Source of the DNA: Bacteroidales bacterium
Lineage (GTDB): Bacteria > Bacteroidota > Bacteroidia > Bacteroidales > JAQUTK01
Direction of reading: 5' to 3'
Assembly (NCBI GenBank): GCA_028709785.1
Contig: JAQUTK010000003.1
Coordinates: forward strand, 156,034 to 220,033
Length of the DNA: 64,000 bases
Positions 47,866-57,301 of this stretch are shown here, one piece after another. A model generated the notes under the pieces. The model was not told the origin of the DNA and searched no databases. It was given only the letters and a program-made list of their open reading frames with translations. The position numbers were made by a program, and so were the translations under genes. The number at the start of each line of letters is the position of its first letter. Positions within the stretch are counted from its first letter, which is position 1.

Positions 47866-48597
47866 TCACTCTTCCTCTCCTTCTTTTTCTTTCATATTGT
47901 GATAAACACTTTGAACATCTTCGTCATCCTCAATCTTTTCGATAAGTTTCATGACTTGAGCAGCTTGTTCATCGTTCAATTCTTTCGTGTCATTGGGGAT
48001 ACGTTCGAAATCAGCACTCAGGATTTCATAACCACTCTCTTCCAACGCTTTCTGTATGGTGTTGAAAGATTCAAAGGCTCCATAAATTACAATACCTTCT
48101 TCATCCTGATCAAACTCATCTGCACCGAAGTCTATCATTTCCAGTTCCAGATCATCTAATGAAACACCTTCTTTTGGGGTTATCTTGAACACGCTCTTTC
48201 TTTCGAAAATAAAGTCCAGACTACCATTGGTACCCAATGAACCGCCAAACTTATTGAAATAGCTTCTTACATTGGCAACAGTACGGGTTGTATTATCAGT
48301 TGCTGTTTCGACAAGAACTGCAATTCCGAAAGGAGCATACCCTTCATAAACGACTTCTTTATATCCCGAATCGTCTTTTGAAATTGCTTTCTTAACAGCT
48401 CTTTCAACAGTATCTTTCGGCATATTTGCCGCCTTGGCATTCTGGAATAAAACGCGCAGACGGGAGTTGGTGTCCGGGTCCGGTCCGCCAGACTTAACGG
48501 CGATAGAGATCTCTTTTCCTATTTTTGTAAATGTACGGGACATGTTGCCCCAACGTTTCATTTTTCTTGCTTTGCGGTATTCAAACGCTCTTCCCAT
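47866..48597 (-). CDS. yebC: YebC/PmpR-family DNA-binding regulator
   Basis: 243 residues with the family start (GRAFEYRKARKMKRWGNMSRTFTKIG) and later LRVLFQNAKAANMPKDTVERAVKKA and YEGYAPFGIAVLVETATDN. YebC-type proteins act as transcription regulators; some relatives (TACO1/YebC2) relieve ribosome stalling at prolines. The acidic C-terminus is normal. It is 20 nt after pheT. Confidence 0.93.
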   Translation of the reverse strand: MGRAFEYRKARKMKRWGNMSRTFTKIGKEISIAVKSGGPDPDTNSRLRVLFQNAKAANMPKDTVERAVKKAISKDDSGYKEVVYEGYAPFGIAVLVETATDNTTRTVANVRSYFNKFGGSLGTNGSLDFIFERKSVFKITPKEGVSLDDLELEMIDFGADEFDQDEEGIVIYGAFESFNTIQKALEESGYEILSADFERIPNDTKELNDEQAAQVMKLIEKIEDDEDVQSVYHNMKEKEGEEE

Positions 48598-48616
48598 ATT
48601 AGTAATATTGATTTGA

Positions 48617-51076
48617 TTATCTAAGTTTTGCCTCGAATTTTTGTGTCAGATTTGCGATGACCTTTGTCATGATTGCATCAATCTGTTTGTCATTCAAGGT
48701 TTTTGTTTCGTCCTGAATCAGGAAGCTTATCGCATACGATTTCTTTCCAGCTTCCAGATTTTTACCTTCATATACGTCAAACAAGGTAACTTCTTTAAGC
48801 AACTTCCGTTCGCTATCCATAGCTACTTTTCGGATATCAGCAAATTGTATCTCCTTATCGACAAGAAGAGCAAGATCTCGTTTGACTGAAGGGAATTTTG
48901 AAATCTCTGTAAAAGTAACGGCATGGTTACGAATCTCTTTGAGAAGAACATTCCAGTTGATATCCGCATAATAAACGTCCGTGTCTATGTCCATTTCCTT
49001 CAGTAGCTTTTTTGACACAATACCCAACACTGCCAGCTTTTTACCGGAGGTGGTATTTATCTGTAAGGCTTTTGCATAAATCTCATCAGAGAACTGAGAG
49101 ATCACGAGTTTCTTCTCTTTGACACCAAGTCTGCGAAATATGTTTTCTATATATGCTTTCAATTCATAAAATGTGCTGGCTTCGTTTGGATGAGCCCATG
49201 AACCGGACACTTTATTACCGGAAATCCATAAACCAAGATGATGCTCCTCACTGTACGGTGAAAGGATATTCTCTTCATTACGTTCTTCCTCGTTTTTGAA
49301 ATAACAGTTTCCAAACTCATAAAACCGTATGTCTCCGTTTTTCCGGTTACGGTTGTGAGCGATGCTCTCAAGTCCACCAAACAAAAGTGTCTGACGCATG
49401 ACATTCAGATCAGAACTCAGAGGGTTGAGTAACTCTACACAATTAGCAGCTGGGTAGGTGGTGAGCTCTTTGTAATAACTGCCTTTTGTCAGCGAGTTGT
49501 TTAATATTTCATGGAATCCGCAAGCCGTCAGCTGTTCAGATATAAGCGTAACCAGTTCGTGACTGACCGGCTTTTGCGCATGACTGAGATTGGATCTTTG
49601 TTCCGTTGTAAAATCGATGTTGTTGTAGCCGTAGATGCGCAAGATATCCTCAATAACATCTACATCCCTTTGTACATCAACACGATAAGTAGGAACCAGC
49701 AGTGACAATGATTCACTATCTTCCCGAACAATCGTTATTTCCAATGCATTCAGGATATTCTTAATTGTCTCTTTCGGTATTTCCTTACCAACCAGCGTAT
49801 TTATCTTTTTGAAAGTCAGATCCACAGGGAACGGGTTGATCTTTTCCGGGTAAAAATCTTTTATTTCAGACGAAACAGTACCACCGGCCAGTTCTTGTAT
49901 CAATAAAGCTGCCCGTTTCAGTACATAAATAAGATGATTAGGATCGCAACCTCGTTCATTGCGGAAAGAGGCATCCGTATTTAAACCGTGACGGCGTGCT
50001 GTTTTGCGTACCCACGTTGGATTGAAATAAGCAACTTCCAGAAAGACATCTTTCGTTGCCTCTGTCACTCCTGAGTCAAATCCGCCAAATACACCTGCGA
50101 TGCACATTGCCTCTTCACTGTTGCAGATCATCAGATCATTGCCGCTAAGCGTACGTTCAACTCCGTCAAGTGTTGTAAACTTCGTTCCTTCAGGGGTGGT
50201 TCGTATCACAACTTTGTTTCCTTTTATGCGACTTGCATCAAAAGCATGCATCGGTTGCCCAAGTTCATGAACGATAAAGTTTGTGATATCCACAATATTA
50301 TTTATAGGACGTAATCCGATCACCTTTAGTTTGTTCTGAAGCCATTCAGGACTTTCTTTCACTGTAACTCCTGAAATTGACAATCCCGTATATCTCGGAC
50401 AAGCTTCGCTGTTTTCAACAATTACTTGAATATCCAGATTGTGGTTCTGTACAGCAAACTCATCTACCGAAGGTCTCTTTAATTCGACGTCTTTATTGTT
50501 CTGTTTCAAGAAAGCGGCAAGGTCGCGTGCCACGCCAAAATGGGAGCAGGCATCAATCCGGTTGGGGGTAATATCTACTTCCAGAATATAATCGCTCTTA
50601 ATGTTATAATACTCTTTGGCAGGAGTACCCGGAACAGCATTGTCCGGTAAGAGTATAATGCCGGAATGGTCTGTTCCAATGCCGATTTCAGCTTCACTGC
50701 AGATCATTCCGTTTGACTCTACACCACGGATCTTAGATCTCTTGATGGTAAAACTCTCGTTGCCGTCATACAGAGTCGTTCCATTCGTTGCTAAAACAAC
50801 TTTTTTGCCGGCAGCTACATTGGGAGCACCACACACTACTTGTATTGGTTCACCTTCTCCGATATTAACAGTTGTGATGTGAAGATGATCGGAATTAGGA
50901 TGCTCTACGCATGTAAGAACCTCGGCGATTATCAGTCCTTCCAACCCACCTTTTATTGTTTGTACTTCTTCGATGGTACCTGTCTCCAAACCAATGGAGG
51001 TCAGCGCATCAGCTACCTCGCCAGGTTGCAAATCAAAATTTACATACTCCTTGAGCCAATTGTATGAAATATTCAT
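48617..51076 (-). CDS. pheT: Phenylalanyl-tRNA synthetase beta subunit
   Basis: 819 residues, full length. Domains in order: N-terminal tRNA-binding EMAP-like domain (VLTCVEHPNSDHLHITTVNIG), B3/4 editing domain, B5, a catalytic-like core and the C-terminal FDX-ACB domain (FTEISKFPSVKRDLALLVDKE). It pairs with PheS, which is not in the window, to charge tRNA-Phe. It is the first gene of a four-gene unit. Confidence 0.97.
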   Translation of the reverse strand: MNISYNWLKEYVNFDLQPGEVADALTSIGLETGTIEEVQTIKGGLEGLIIAEVLTCVEHPNSDHLHITTVNIGEGEPIQVVCGAPNVAAGKKVVLATNGTTLYDGNESFTIKRSKIRGVESNGMICSEAEIGIGTDHSGIILLPDNAVPGTPAKEYYNIKSDYILEVDITPNRIDACSHFGVARDLAAFLKQNNKDVELKRPSVDEFAVQNHNLDIQVIVENSEACPRYTGLSISGVTVKESPEWLQNKLKVIGLRPINNIVDITNFIVHELGQPMHAFDASRIKGNKVVIRTTPEGTKFTTLDGVERTLSGNDLMICNSEEAMCIAGVFGGFDSGVTEATKDVFLEVAYFNPTWVRKTARRHGLNTDASFRNERGCDPNHLIYVLKRAALLIQELAGGTVSSEIKDFYPEKINPFPVDLTFKKINTLVGKEIPKETIKNILNALEITIVREDSESLSLLVPTYRVDVQRDVDVIEDILRIYGYNNIDFTTEQRSNLSHAQKPVSHELVTLISEQLTACGFHEILNNSLTKGSYYKELTTYPAANCVELLNPLSSDLNVMRQTLLFGGLESIAHNRNRKNGDIRFYEFGNCYFKNEEERNEENILSPYSEEHHLGLWISGNKVSGSWAHPNEASTFYELKAYIENIFRRLGVKEKKLVISQFSDEIYAKALQINTTSGKKLAVLGIVSKKLLKEMDIDTDVYYADINWNVLLKEIRNHAVTFTEISKFPSVKRDLALLVDKEIQFADIRKVAMDSERKLLKEVTLFDVYEGKNLEAGKKSYAISFLIQDETKTLNDKQIDAIMTKVIANLTQKFEAKLR

Positions 51077-51102
51077 TGAAATCCAATTTTTTATTTAGAC
51101 GC

Positions 51103-51132
51103 CAAAGGTACTAAGTTTCTTCCACTCTTCAA
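51103..51132 (-). promoter_or_regulatory. Promoter of the pheT unit
   Basis: The minus strand has TTG (51132-51130), a 19-nt spacer and TACCTTTG (51110-51103), 26 nt before the pheT ATG. No T-box or attenuator is visible. Confidence 0.62.
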
Positions 51133-51227
51133 GGTGTAACTATCAGAAATTTTGTTTTTCACATCTCTTAGCGGAATAAGGCAAGAGCAAATACAAAGAA
51201 TGGGAATATTTAAAAGATCTTTTTGTT

Positions 51228-51235
51228 TACCTTTG
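51228..51235 (+). promoter_or_regulatory. Putative -7 box of murF-alr
   Basis: TACCTTTG, 33 nt before the ATG at 51269. It is divergent from the pheT promoter across about 190 bp. Confidence 0.5.
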
Positions 51236-51268
51236 CATTTTGAATAATTAATTCGAAAACCAACAATA

Positions 51269-53740
51269 ATGGAATATTCAATTGATACGATCTGTGAGAT
51301 GATTGGAGCTAAATTATCCACATTTTTTCCGTCAACCATACGCTATATTTCTACGGATAGTCGGTCAGTTTCATTTCCGGAAGAGACTCTGTTCTTTGCA
51401 TTACACTCTCAGCGAAATAACGGACATAAATACATCAAAGGACTTTATCAGATCGGCGTCCGTTCGTTCGTGGTCAGTGAGGAAGTACTGGAACAGGAGG
51501 AGATGAAGGAAGCCAATTTCTTACTTGTCAATGATACGCTTGCTGCCTTGCAGATGCTTGCCGGTAAGCACAGGGAGATGTTCAGGATTCCGCTTGTTGG
51601 AATTACCGGAAGTAACGGGAAAACGATTGTCAAGGAGTGGCTCTATCAGCTATTGCATACAGATATTCGAATTACCCGTTCCCCCAGAAGCTACAATTCG
51701 CAGATAGGTGTGCCATTATCCTTGCTAATGCTTAATGAAGAAAGTCAGCTCGGCATCTTTGAAGCCGGTATTTCTCAGACAGGAGAGATGCAACGCTTAG
51801 AAAGAATAATTCGTCCCACGATTGGTATTCTGACTAATATCGGTGAGGCGCATCAGGAAAACTTCTCCTCTTTGCAGGAGAAATGTATTGAAAAATGCGC
51901 GCTTTTTAAAGATTGTGATCTGTTCATCTATTGTTCTGATAATGTATTGATTAATCGATCGATTAAGATAGCAGGTCTTGGTTGCAAGATGATGAACTGG
52001 TCCAGAAAAGATCCATCTGCTCCGGTGTATATCTGCTCTCAGACAGAGAAAAACGATGAAACGGAGATTACCTACAGATATAATCATCACCAATACTCTC
52101 TACTACTCCCTTTTACAGATGAGGCCTCCATTGAAAATGCCATTCATTGCCTTACCTATCTGTTATTAATTGATGTACCCGAAAAAGTGATTGCCCGCCG
52201 GATGCACCTCCTGGAACCTGTCGCGATGCGGTTGGAAGTGAAAGAGGGAAAGAATAACTGTTTGTTGATTGACGATTCTTACAACTCTGATCTGAACTCA
52301 TTGGCTATTGCACTTGATTTTCAGGCGCGGAGAACCATGCAGCAGGGTGTCAGACGTACTGTGATTTTGTCTGATATTCTCCAGAGTGGTATACCTTCTT
52401 TCGAGCTGTATGCCAAGGTGAATCATCTCCTGGTCGCCAGACGCATTGACCGGCTGATTGGTATTGGTCCTGAGATCAGTGCCCAATCTTCTTTCTTTCA
52501 GATACAGTCAGACTTTTTCCCTGACACAAAAGCATTTTTGAGTTCTGCCTCTTGCCGGTCATTTCGGGATGAAGTGATTCTCGTTAAAGGAGCACGCTCT
52601 TTCCATTTCGAAGATATCTTTGAGCAGCTCTCATTAAAGGTGCACGAAACAATTTTGGAGGTGAATCTGAATAATCTGGTGGAAAACTTTAATTTTTACC
52701 GTTCCAGACTCAAACCTCAGACCAAGATTGTGGCAATGGTTAAAGCGTTTGCCTATGGAGCCGGTTCGTACGAAATAGCCAAGACGCTGCAAGATCAGCG
52801 ATGTGACTATCTGGCTGTCGCTGTTGCTGATGAAGGGGCTGAGTTGCGTAAATCCGGTATATATATGCCATTGATGGTGATGAACCCGGAGATGAACAGT
52901 TTATCCACTCTTTTTGACAATTCTCTTGAACCCGAAGTGTATAGTTTCAAGTTACTTCATGCACTGATCGAAGCTGCAGAACGGCAAGGTATTTTCAATT
53001 ATCCGATTCACCTCAAACTTGACACAGGAATGCATCGCTTGGGCTTCAAACCGGATGAGCTGTCTGAGGTTGTGAGTATCATTAAGAATCAGAAAGCACT
53101 TATGATCCGTTCCGTATTTTCTCATCTGGCAGGGAGTGATTCTCCTCAACTAGACTATTATACAAAGGAACAAATTGCGCTGTTTACTCAGTGTACGGAT
53201 GAATTGCAAGCTGTGTTCAGTCATAAAATAATTCGTCACATATTAAATACAGCCGGAATAGAACGCTTTGCGGAGAGTCAGATGGAGATGGTACGACTTG
53301 GTATCGGACTTTACGGCATTACTTCAAATCCCACTGTCTTGCCTTTGCTCAAAAATGTAAGTACCCTGAAAACCACCATACTTCAGATCAGAGAACTTTC
53401 TTCCGAAGAAACCGTGGGATATGGAAGGAGGGGCGAACTTACCCGCAAATCCCGAATTGCAGCCATCCCTATTGGCTATGCGGATGGATTGAACCGTCAG
53501 CTGGGCAACCGGAAAGGATCCGTGTATGTTAATGGTAAGTTTGCACCCATCATAGGCAATGTGTGTATGGATGTGACCATGATTGATGTAACGGATATAC
53601 AGGCTCGTGAAGGAGATTCTGTCATCATCTTTGGGGAAGAGCAACCTGTCACGGAGCTTGCTGAAAAACTGGGGACTATTCCTTATGAAGTAATAACCTC
53701 TGTTTCTGACCGTGTCAAGCGGGTCTATTATCAGGAATAA
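51269..53740 (+). CDS. Fused MurF ligase / alanine racemase
   Basis: 823 residues. The N-terminal ~450 residues are MurF-like, with the ATP loop GITGSNGKT near residue 111 and AMRLEVKEG and DDSYNSDLNS in the C-lobe. The C-terminal ~370 residues are alanine racemase, with the PLP Lys about residue 492 in VAMVKAFAYGAG, HLKLDTGMHRLGF and the second catalytic Tyr in VGYGRRG. The fusion supplies D-alanine and joins D-Ala-D-Ala to the muramyl tripeptide, and is characteristic of Bacteroidota. Monocistronic, ending at a bidirectional hairpin. Confidence 0.95.
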   Translation: MEYSIDTICEMIGAKLSTFFPSTIRYISTDSRSVSFPEETLFFALHSQRNNGHKYIKGLYQIGVRSFVVSEEVLEQEEMKEANFLLVNDTLAALQMLAGKHREMFRIPLVGITGSNGKTIVKEWLYQLLHTDIRITRSPRSYNSQIGVPLSLLMLNEESQLGIFEAGISQTGEMQRLERIIRPTIGILTNIGEAHQENFSSLQEKCIEKCALFKDCDLFIYCSDNVLINRSIKIAGLGCKMMNWSRKDPSAPVYICSQTEKNDETEITYRYNHHQYSLLLPFTDEASIENAIHCLTYLLLIDVPEKVIARRMHLLEPVAMRLEVKEGKNNCLLIDDSYNSDLNSLAIALDFQARRTMQQGVRRTVILSDILQSGIPSFELYAKVNHLLVARRIDRLIGIGPEISAQSSFFQIQSDFFPDTKAFLSSASCRSFRDEVILVKGARSFHFEDIFEQLSLKVHETILEVNLNNLVENFNFYRSRLKPQTKIVAMVKAFAYGAGSYEIAKTLQDQRCDYLAVAVADEGAELRKSGIYMPLMVMNPEMNSLSTLFDNSLEPEVYSFKLLHALIEAAERQGIFNYPIHLKLDTGMHRLGFKPDELSEVVSIIKNQKALMIRSVFSHLAGSDSPQLDYYTKEQIALFTQCTDELQAVFSHKIIRHILNTAGIERFAESQMEMVRLGIGLYGITSNPTVLPLLKNVSTLKTTILQIRELSSEETVGYGRRGELTRKSRIAAIPIGYADGLNRQLGNRKGSVYVNGKFAPIIGNVCMDVTMIDVTDIQAREGDSVIIFGEEQPVTELAEKLGTIPYEVITSVSDRVKRVYYQE

Positions 53741-53742
53741 AG

Positions 53743-53776
53743 AAAGCGGGCAAACCTTTGAAGGAGAGCCCGCTTT
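53743..53776. terminator. Bidirectional terminator between murF-alr and hisS
   Basis: AAAGCGGGC (53743-53751) pairs with GCCCGCTTT (53768-53776), with an inner CCTT/AAGG stem. The plus side has a run of T; the minus side also ends T-rich. Confidence 0.85.
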
Positions 53777-53798
53777 TTTTATACTTAGAAAAGTATGA

Positions 53799-55166
53799 TT
53801 ACCGAAGTATTTCAACCATTTCTTCCGGACTAACCAACTTTTGTTCGCCACTTGTCATGTCTTTCAGCATAACTTTTCCTTCCTTCATCTCATTTTCTCC
53901 CACAATGGCTACGAAGGGAATATGCTTGTTGTTTGCGTAAGACATCTGTTTCTTCATTTTTCCTGCTTCGGGAAAAATCTCTGTCCGGATTCCTGCTTCA
54001 CGCAGTTGGCAGACAATAGGCAGCAAGAATCTCATTTCTGCTTCTCCAAAGTTAACACACAAGATTTGAGTTGTAGCAACTGATGAAGCTGGAAATAGAT
54101 CCAACTGATTCAACACATCATAAATGCGATCAGCGCCAAAAGAGATACCCACGCCCGATACGTTGTCCAGCCCAAAGACCCCGGTCAGATTATCATATCT
54201 GCCACCGCCACTGATACTTCCTATTTGTACATCTTTCGCTTTTACTTCAAAGATTGCACCGGTATAATAATTCAATCCCCGTGCAAGAGTCAGATCCAGT
54301 TCGAAGTCAGAAGCTATGTGCACCTGTTCCAATGTATCGAGAATGTATTCAATTTCTTCAATTCCCTTCATTCCTGTTTGAGAAGCCGCAAGTGTTTTCT
54401 TGAGTACGGCTAACTTTTCACGGTTGGATCCGGCTAGCTGTAATATCGGTTCGAGCGTATGGATTGCTTCCGGAGTAATTCCTTTGGTAGCAAGTTCGGC
54501 CTTCACGTTCTCCAGACCAATCTTGTCCAGTTTATCAATGGCAACCGTGATATCCACAATCTTGTCAGCCTCTCCGATGATTTCGGAAATACCCGATAAT
54601 ATTTTCCGGTTATTTATTTTGATACAGACATTAATCTTCAGTCGATTAAAGACCTCATTGATCATTTGCACCAGTTCGACTTCATTCAGCAACGAGTCTG
54701 AACCAACCACGTCGGCATCACATTGATAAAACTCCCGGTATCTGCCTTTTTGAGGACGATCAGCCCGCCATACAGGCTGAATCTGAAAACGTTTGAAAGG
54801 GAAAGTGATATCGTTCCGATGCATAACAACATAGCGGGCAAAAGGGACGGTCAGGTCATAACGCAACCCTTTTTCTGAGATTTTATTGGTGAGTTTTGAT
54901 ATGTTCCGATCCTGCAACTCCTCATTTGTCACGTCAGACAAGAAGTCGCCCGAGTTTAGTGTTTTGAACAGCAGTTTGTCTCCTTCTTCTCCGTATTTTC
55001 CCATCAATGTAGACAGGTTTTCCAATGCAGGAGTTTCGATCTGTTGGAAGCCGTACAAGTCAAAAACCTCGCGGATCGTATTGAAAATATAGTTGCGTTT
55101 TGCCATTTCCACCGGAGAGAAATCTCTGGTGCCCTTGGGAATGGATGGGGTCTGTGCCATATTCAT
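53799..55166 (-). CDS. hisS: Histidyl-tRNA synthetase
   Basis: 455 residues. Class II motifs are visible: [17 protein letters not shown], motif 2 around [27 protein letters not shown], the His-specific [14 protein letters not shown], and motif 3 in GISFGADRI. The C-terminal anticodon domain has [19 protein letters not shown] at 55166 and 55160 are both possible starts. Monocistronic with a -7 box at 55187-55194. Confidence 0.97.
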   Translation of the reverse strand: MNMAQTPSIPKGTRDFSPVEMAKRNYIFNTIREVFDLYGFQQIETPALENLSTLMGKYGEEGDKLLFKTLNSGDFLSDVTNEELQDRNISKLTNKISEKGLRYDLTVPFARYVVMHRNDITFPFKRFQIQPVWRADRPQKGRYREFYQCDADVVGSDSLLNEVELVQMINEVFNRLKINVCIKINNRKILSGISEIIGEADKIVDITVAIDKLDKIGLENVKAELATKGITPEAIHTLEPILQLAGSNREKLAVLKKTLAASQTGMKGIEEIEYILDTLEQVHIASDFELDLTLARGLNYYTGAIFEVKAKDVQIGSISGGGRYDNLTGVFGLDNVSGVGISFGADRIYDVLNQLDLFPASSVATTQILCVNFGEAEMRFLLPIVCQLREAGIRTEIFPEAGKMKKQMSYANNKHIPFVAIVGENEMKEGKVMLKDMTSGEQKLVSPEEMVEILR

Positions 55167-55186
55167 ATCTTGTTAAATTCGAACGA

Positions 55187-55194
55187 CAAAGGTA
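55187..55194 (-). promoter_or_regulatory. Putative -7 box of hisS
   Basis: TACCTTTG on the minus strand, 20 nt before the start. No clear -33 element. Confidence 0.45.
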
Positions 55195-55312
55195 GTACAA
55201 AATGCTGCATTATTTTATCGGAACTCCTATAAATCTCCTCAAAAGAGCCAGCATAATCTCTTAATTTGCACACAATATTGGTTATTGTGCAAAATATTTT
55301 CGTAAAAATGAC

Positions 55313-55341
55313 TTTGAAGAAAGAATAAGTCGTACTTTTGC
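55313..55341 (+). promoter_or_regulatory. Promoter of the nitronate monooxygenase-like gene
   Basis: TTTG (55313-55316), a 17-nt spacer and TACTTTTG (55334-55341), 23 nt before the ATG. Confidence 0.6.
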
Positions 55342-55364
55342 CCCGTCTTTAATATATAAACAAA

Positions 55365-56453
55365 ATGAAATCATTACAGATTGGAAATTTATCCCTTAAT
55401 GTACCTATTATTCAAGGTGGTATGGGGGTTGGGATCTCGCTCTCCGGATTAGCATCAGCAGTTGCCAATGAGGGGGGAGTAGGGGTTATATCTTGTGCCG
55501 GACTTGGTCTGTTGTACAAGAACCTGTCAGATAACTTTCAAAACTCATGCATTGCCGGTCTCAAGGAGGAGCTGGCCAAGGCCCGTGCTAAAACAAAAGG
55601 AGTTATTGGTGTCAATATCATGGTTGCGATGACCAACTTCTCGGATATGGTTAAAACCTCCATTGCGGAAAAAGCAGATATTATTTTTTCCGGTGCCGGT
55701 TTGCCTTTGGACTTGCCGAAGTTTCAGACCAAGGACAGCGTTACCAAGTTGGTGCCCATTGTTTCTTCTGCACGTGCTACGAAGCTTATTTGTGAGAAGT
55801 GGAAAACAAACTACGATTACCTTCCTGATGCGATTGTTGTTGAAGGTCCAAAAGCCGGAGGTCATCTTGGATACAAAAAAACTCAGCTGGACGATGAAAA
55901 CTATTCACTTGAGGTGATTATTCCCCAGGTTGTGGAAGAAGTCAGGCTTATTGAAGAGAGATATCACCAACACATTCCCGTCATTGCTGCCGGAGGAGTT
56001 TATACCGGTGCTGATATTGCCCGCTTTATGGAACTTGGAGCAGAGGGAGTGCAAATGGGTACTCGTTTTGTGACAACAGAAGAGTGTGACGCATCTCCGG
56101 AATTCAAACAAGCGTATATTGATGCTTCTGAAGGCCAGATTGAAATTATCGACAGTCCTGTCGGAATGCCAGGTCGAGCAATTTTCAACAAGTTTATTCA
56201 ACGTGTGAGAGATGGAGTTACACAACCAAAATCGTGCCCTTTTCACTGTATCAAAACATGTGATATAAGTAAAAGTCCTTATTGTATTATGCTTGCTTTA
56301 TACAATGCATTCAAAGGAAATATGGAAAATGGGTATGCATTTTGTGGATCAAACGCCTATCGTGCTCAAAAGCTTTCGACCGTGAAAGAAACAATCAGCA
56401 CCTTGATGCAAGAGATGAAAGAGAAGTTGGCCGAGAGAACCTCGAAAAAGTAA
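55365..56453 (+). CDS. FMN-dependent nitronate monooxygenase / FabK-like oxidoreductase
   Basis: 362 residues of TIM-barrel fold. The N-terminus IPLIQGGMGVG-type segment (VPIIQGGMGVGISLSGLASA) is the FMN-binding hallmark of the 2-nitropropane dioxygenase/FabK family. Other motifs are KAGGHLG, VIAAGGVYTGADIA and LGAEGVQMGTRFV. A C-terminal cluster CPFHCIKTCDISKSPYC is unusual among well-studied members and may bind metal. Substrate not determined: nitronate oxidation, enoyl-ACP reduction or another FMN reaction are possible. Monocistronic, followed by a very long inverted repeat. Confidence 0.83.
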   Translation: MKSLQIGNLSLNVPIIQGGMGVGISLSGLASAVANEGGVGVISCAGLGLLYKNLSDNFQNSCIAGLKEELAKARAKTKGVIGVNIMVAMTNFSDMVKTSIAEKADIIFSGAGLPLDLPKFQTKDSVTKLVPIVSSARATKLICEKWKTNYDYLPDAIVVEGPKAGGHLGYKKTQLDDENYSLEVIIPQVVEEVRLIEERYHQHIPVIAAGGVYTGADIARFMELGAEGVQMGTRFVTTEECDASPEFKQAYIDASEGQIEIIDSPVGMPGRAIFNKFIQRVRDGVTQPKSCPFHCIKTCDISKSPYCIMLALYNAFKGNMENGYAFCGSNAYRAQKLSTVKETISTLMQEMKEKLAERTSKK

Positions 56454-56458
56454 AGTTA

Positions 56459-56533
56459 GATCTCCTAAGTATAAAAAGAGAGGGGCTGACGTCTTATGGA
56501 TGTCAGCCCCTCTCTTTTTATACTTAGGAGATC
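56459..56533. terminator. Very long bidirectional terminator hairpin
   Basis: A perfect 32-bp inverted repeat (56459-56490 with 56502-56533) around an 11-nt loop. Its inner GC-rich part, GAGAGGGGCTGAC, is followed on both strands by TTTTTAT, as in a terminator. It lies between the convergent FMN enzyme gene and yugP. Confidence 0.9.
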
Positions 56534-56541
56534 GTTAGAGA

Positions 56542-57228
56542 TTAGTCGTCACTCCCGCCGCCACCCATGGCAATCATCACATAATAAAGCAGGGAAGCGA
56601 TCGAACTGATTGCGGCAACCACATAGGTATAAGCCGCCCATTTCAAAGCATCCTGTGCCTTGCCGTGAATCTGTGAATTAGTAACTCCAGCAGTGCGGAG
56701 CCAAGCCAAAGCCCTGCTGCTCGCATTAATCTCAACTGGCAGAGTAACGATTGTAAACAAGGTTGTAACAGCAAATAGTCCGATGCCAATCCAAATCAGG
56801 GAAGGGAAAGAGTTCATCATAAACAACCCGCCGAGGATCACCCAAGTCACCCATTTTGATGCAAAACTGACAGCCGGTACCAAAGTGGAACGCATCTGTA
56901 AAAATGCATATGATCTGGCATGCTGCACAGCATGACCACATTCATGAGCAGCTACAGCAGCTGCGGCGACACTATTGCTCAGGTAAACACCTTCACTCAG
57001 ATTGACCGTTTTGTTGGCCGGGTTATAATGATCGGTCAACTCTCCGGGAGTACTTATTACCTTCACGTCATAGATGCCACTGTCATTCAGCATTTTCATA
57101 GCCACATCCCGTCCAGTCATTCCATTGCTCAACGGAATACGTGAGTATTCGGTAAATTTACGTTTCAGCACAGCCTGTACAGCGAAACCTGCGATACCGA
57201 GCGCAATAATTAAAATCCAAAAAACCAT
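56542..57228 (-). CDS. YugP-type membrane zinc metallopeptidase
   Basis: 228 residues. An N-terminal membrane helix (FWILIIALGIAGFAVQAV), a zinc motif HECGH in AAHECGHAVQHA and two further helix pairs (WVTWVILGGLFMMNSF, LIWIGIGLFAVTTLFTIVTL) match the YugP/PF04298 family of putative membrane proteases. The Glu of EINASSRALAWL may be the third ligand. The substrate is unknown. It lies 73 nt behind purA on the same strand and may be read through from it. Confidence 0.88.
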   Translation of the reverse strand: MVFWILIIALGIAGFAVQAVLKRKFTEYSRIPLSNGMTGRDVAMKMLNDSGIYDVKVISTPGELTDHYNPANKTVNLSEGVYLSNSVAAAAVAAHECGHAVQHARSYAFLQMRSTLVPAVSFASKWVTWVILGGLFMMNSFPSLIWIGIGLFAVTTLFTIVTLPVEINASSRALAWLRTAGVTNSQIHGKAQDALKWAAYTYVVAAISSIASLLYYVMIAMGGGGSDD

Positions 57229-57301
57229 AATTTGTTTCTGTTAGTTTATATCATTCACGCAACAAATCTTCTGCCAGTAGTAAAAACACTGACAAAACTT
57301 G

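Noticed and set aside
56459..56533. Invertible DNA switch at the long inverted repeat
   Set aside because: The arms are only 11 nt apart, so there is nothing to invert; a terminator explains it better.
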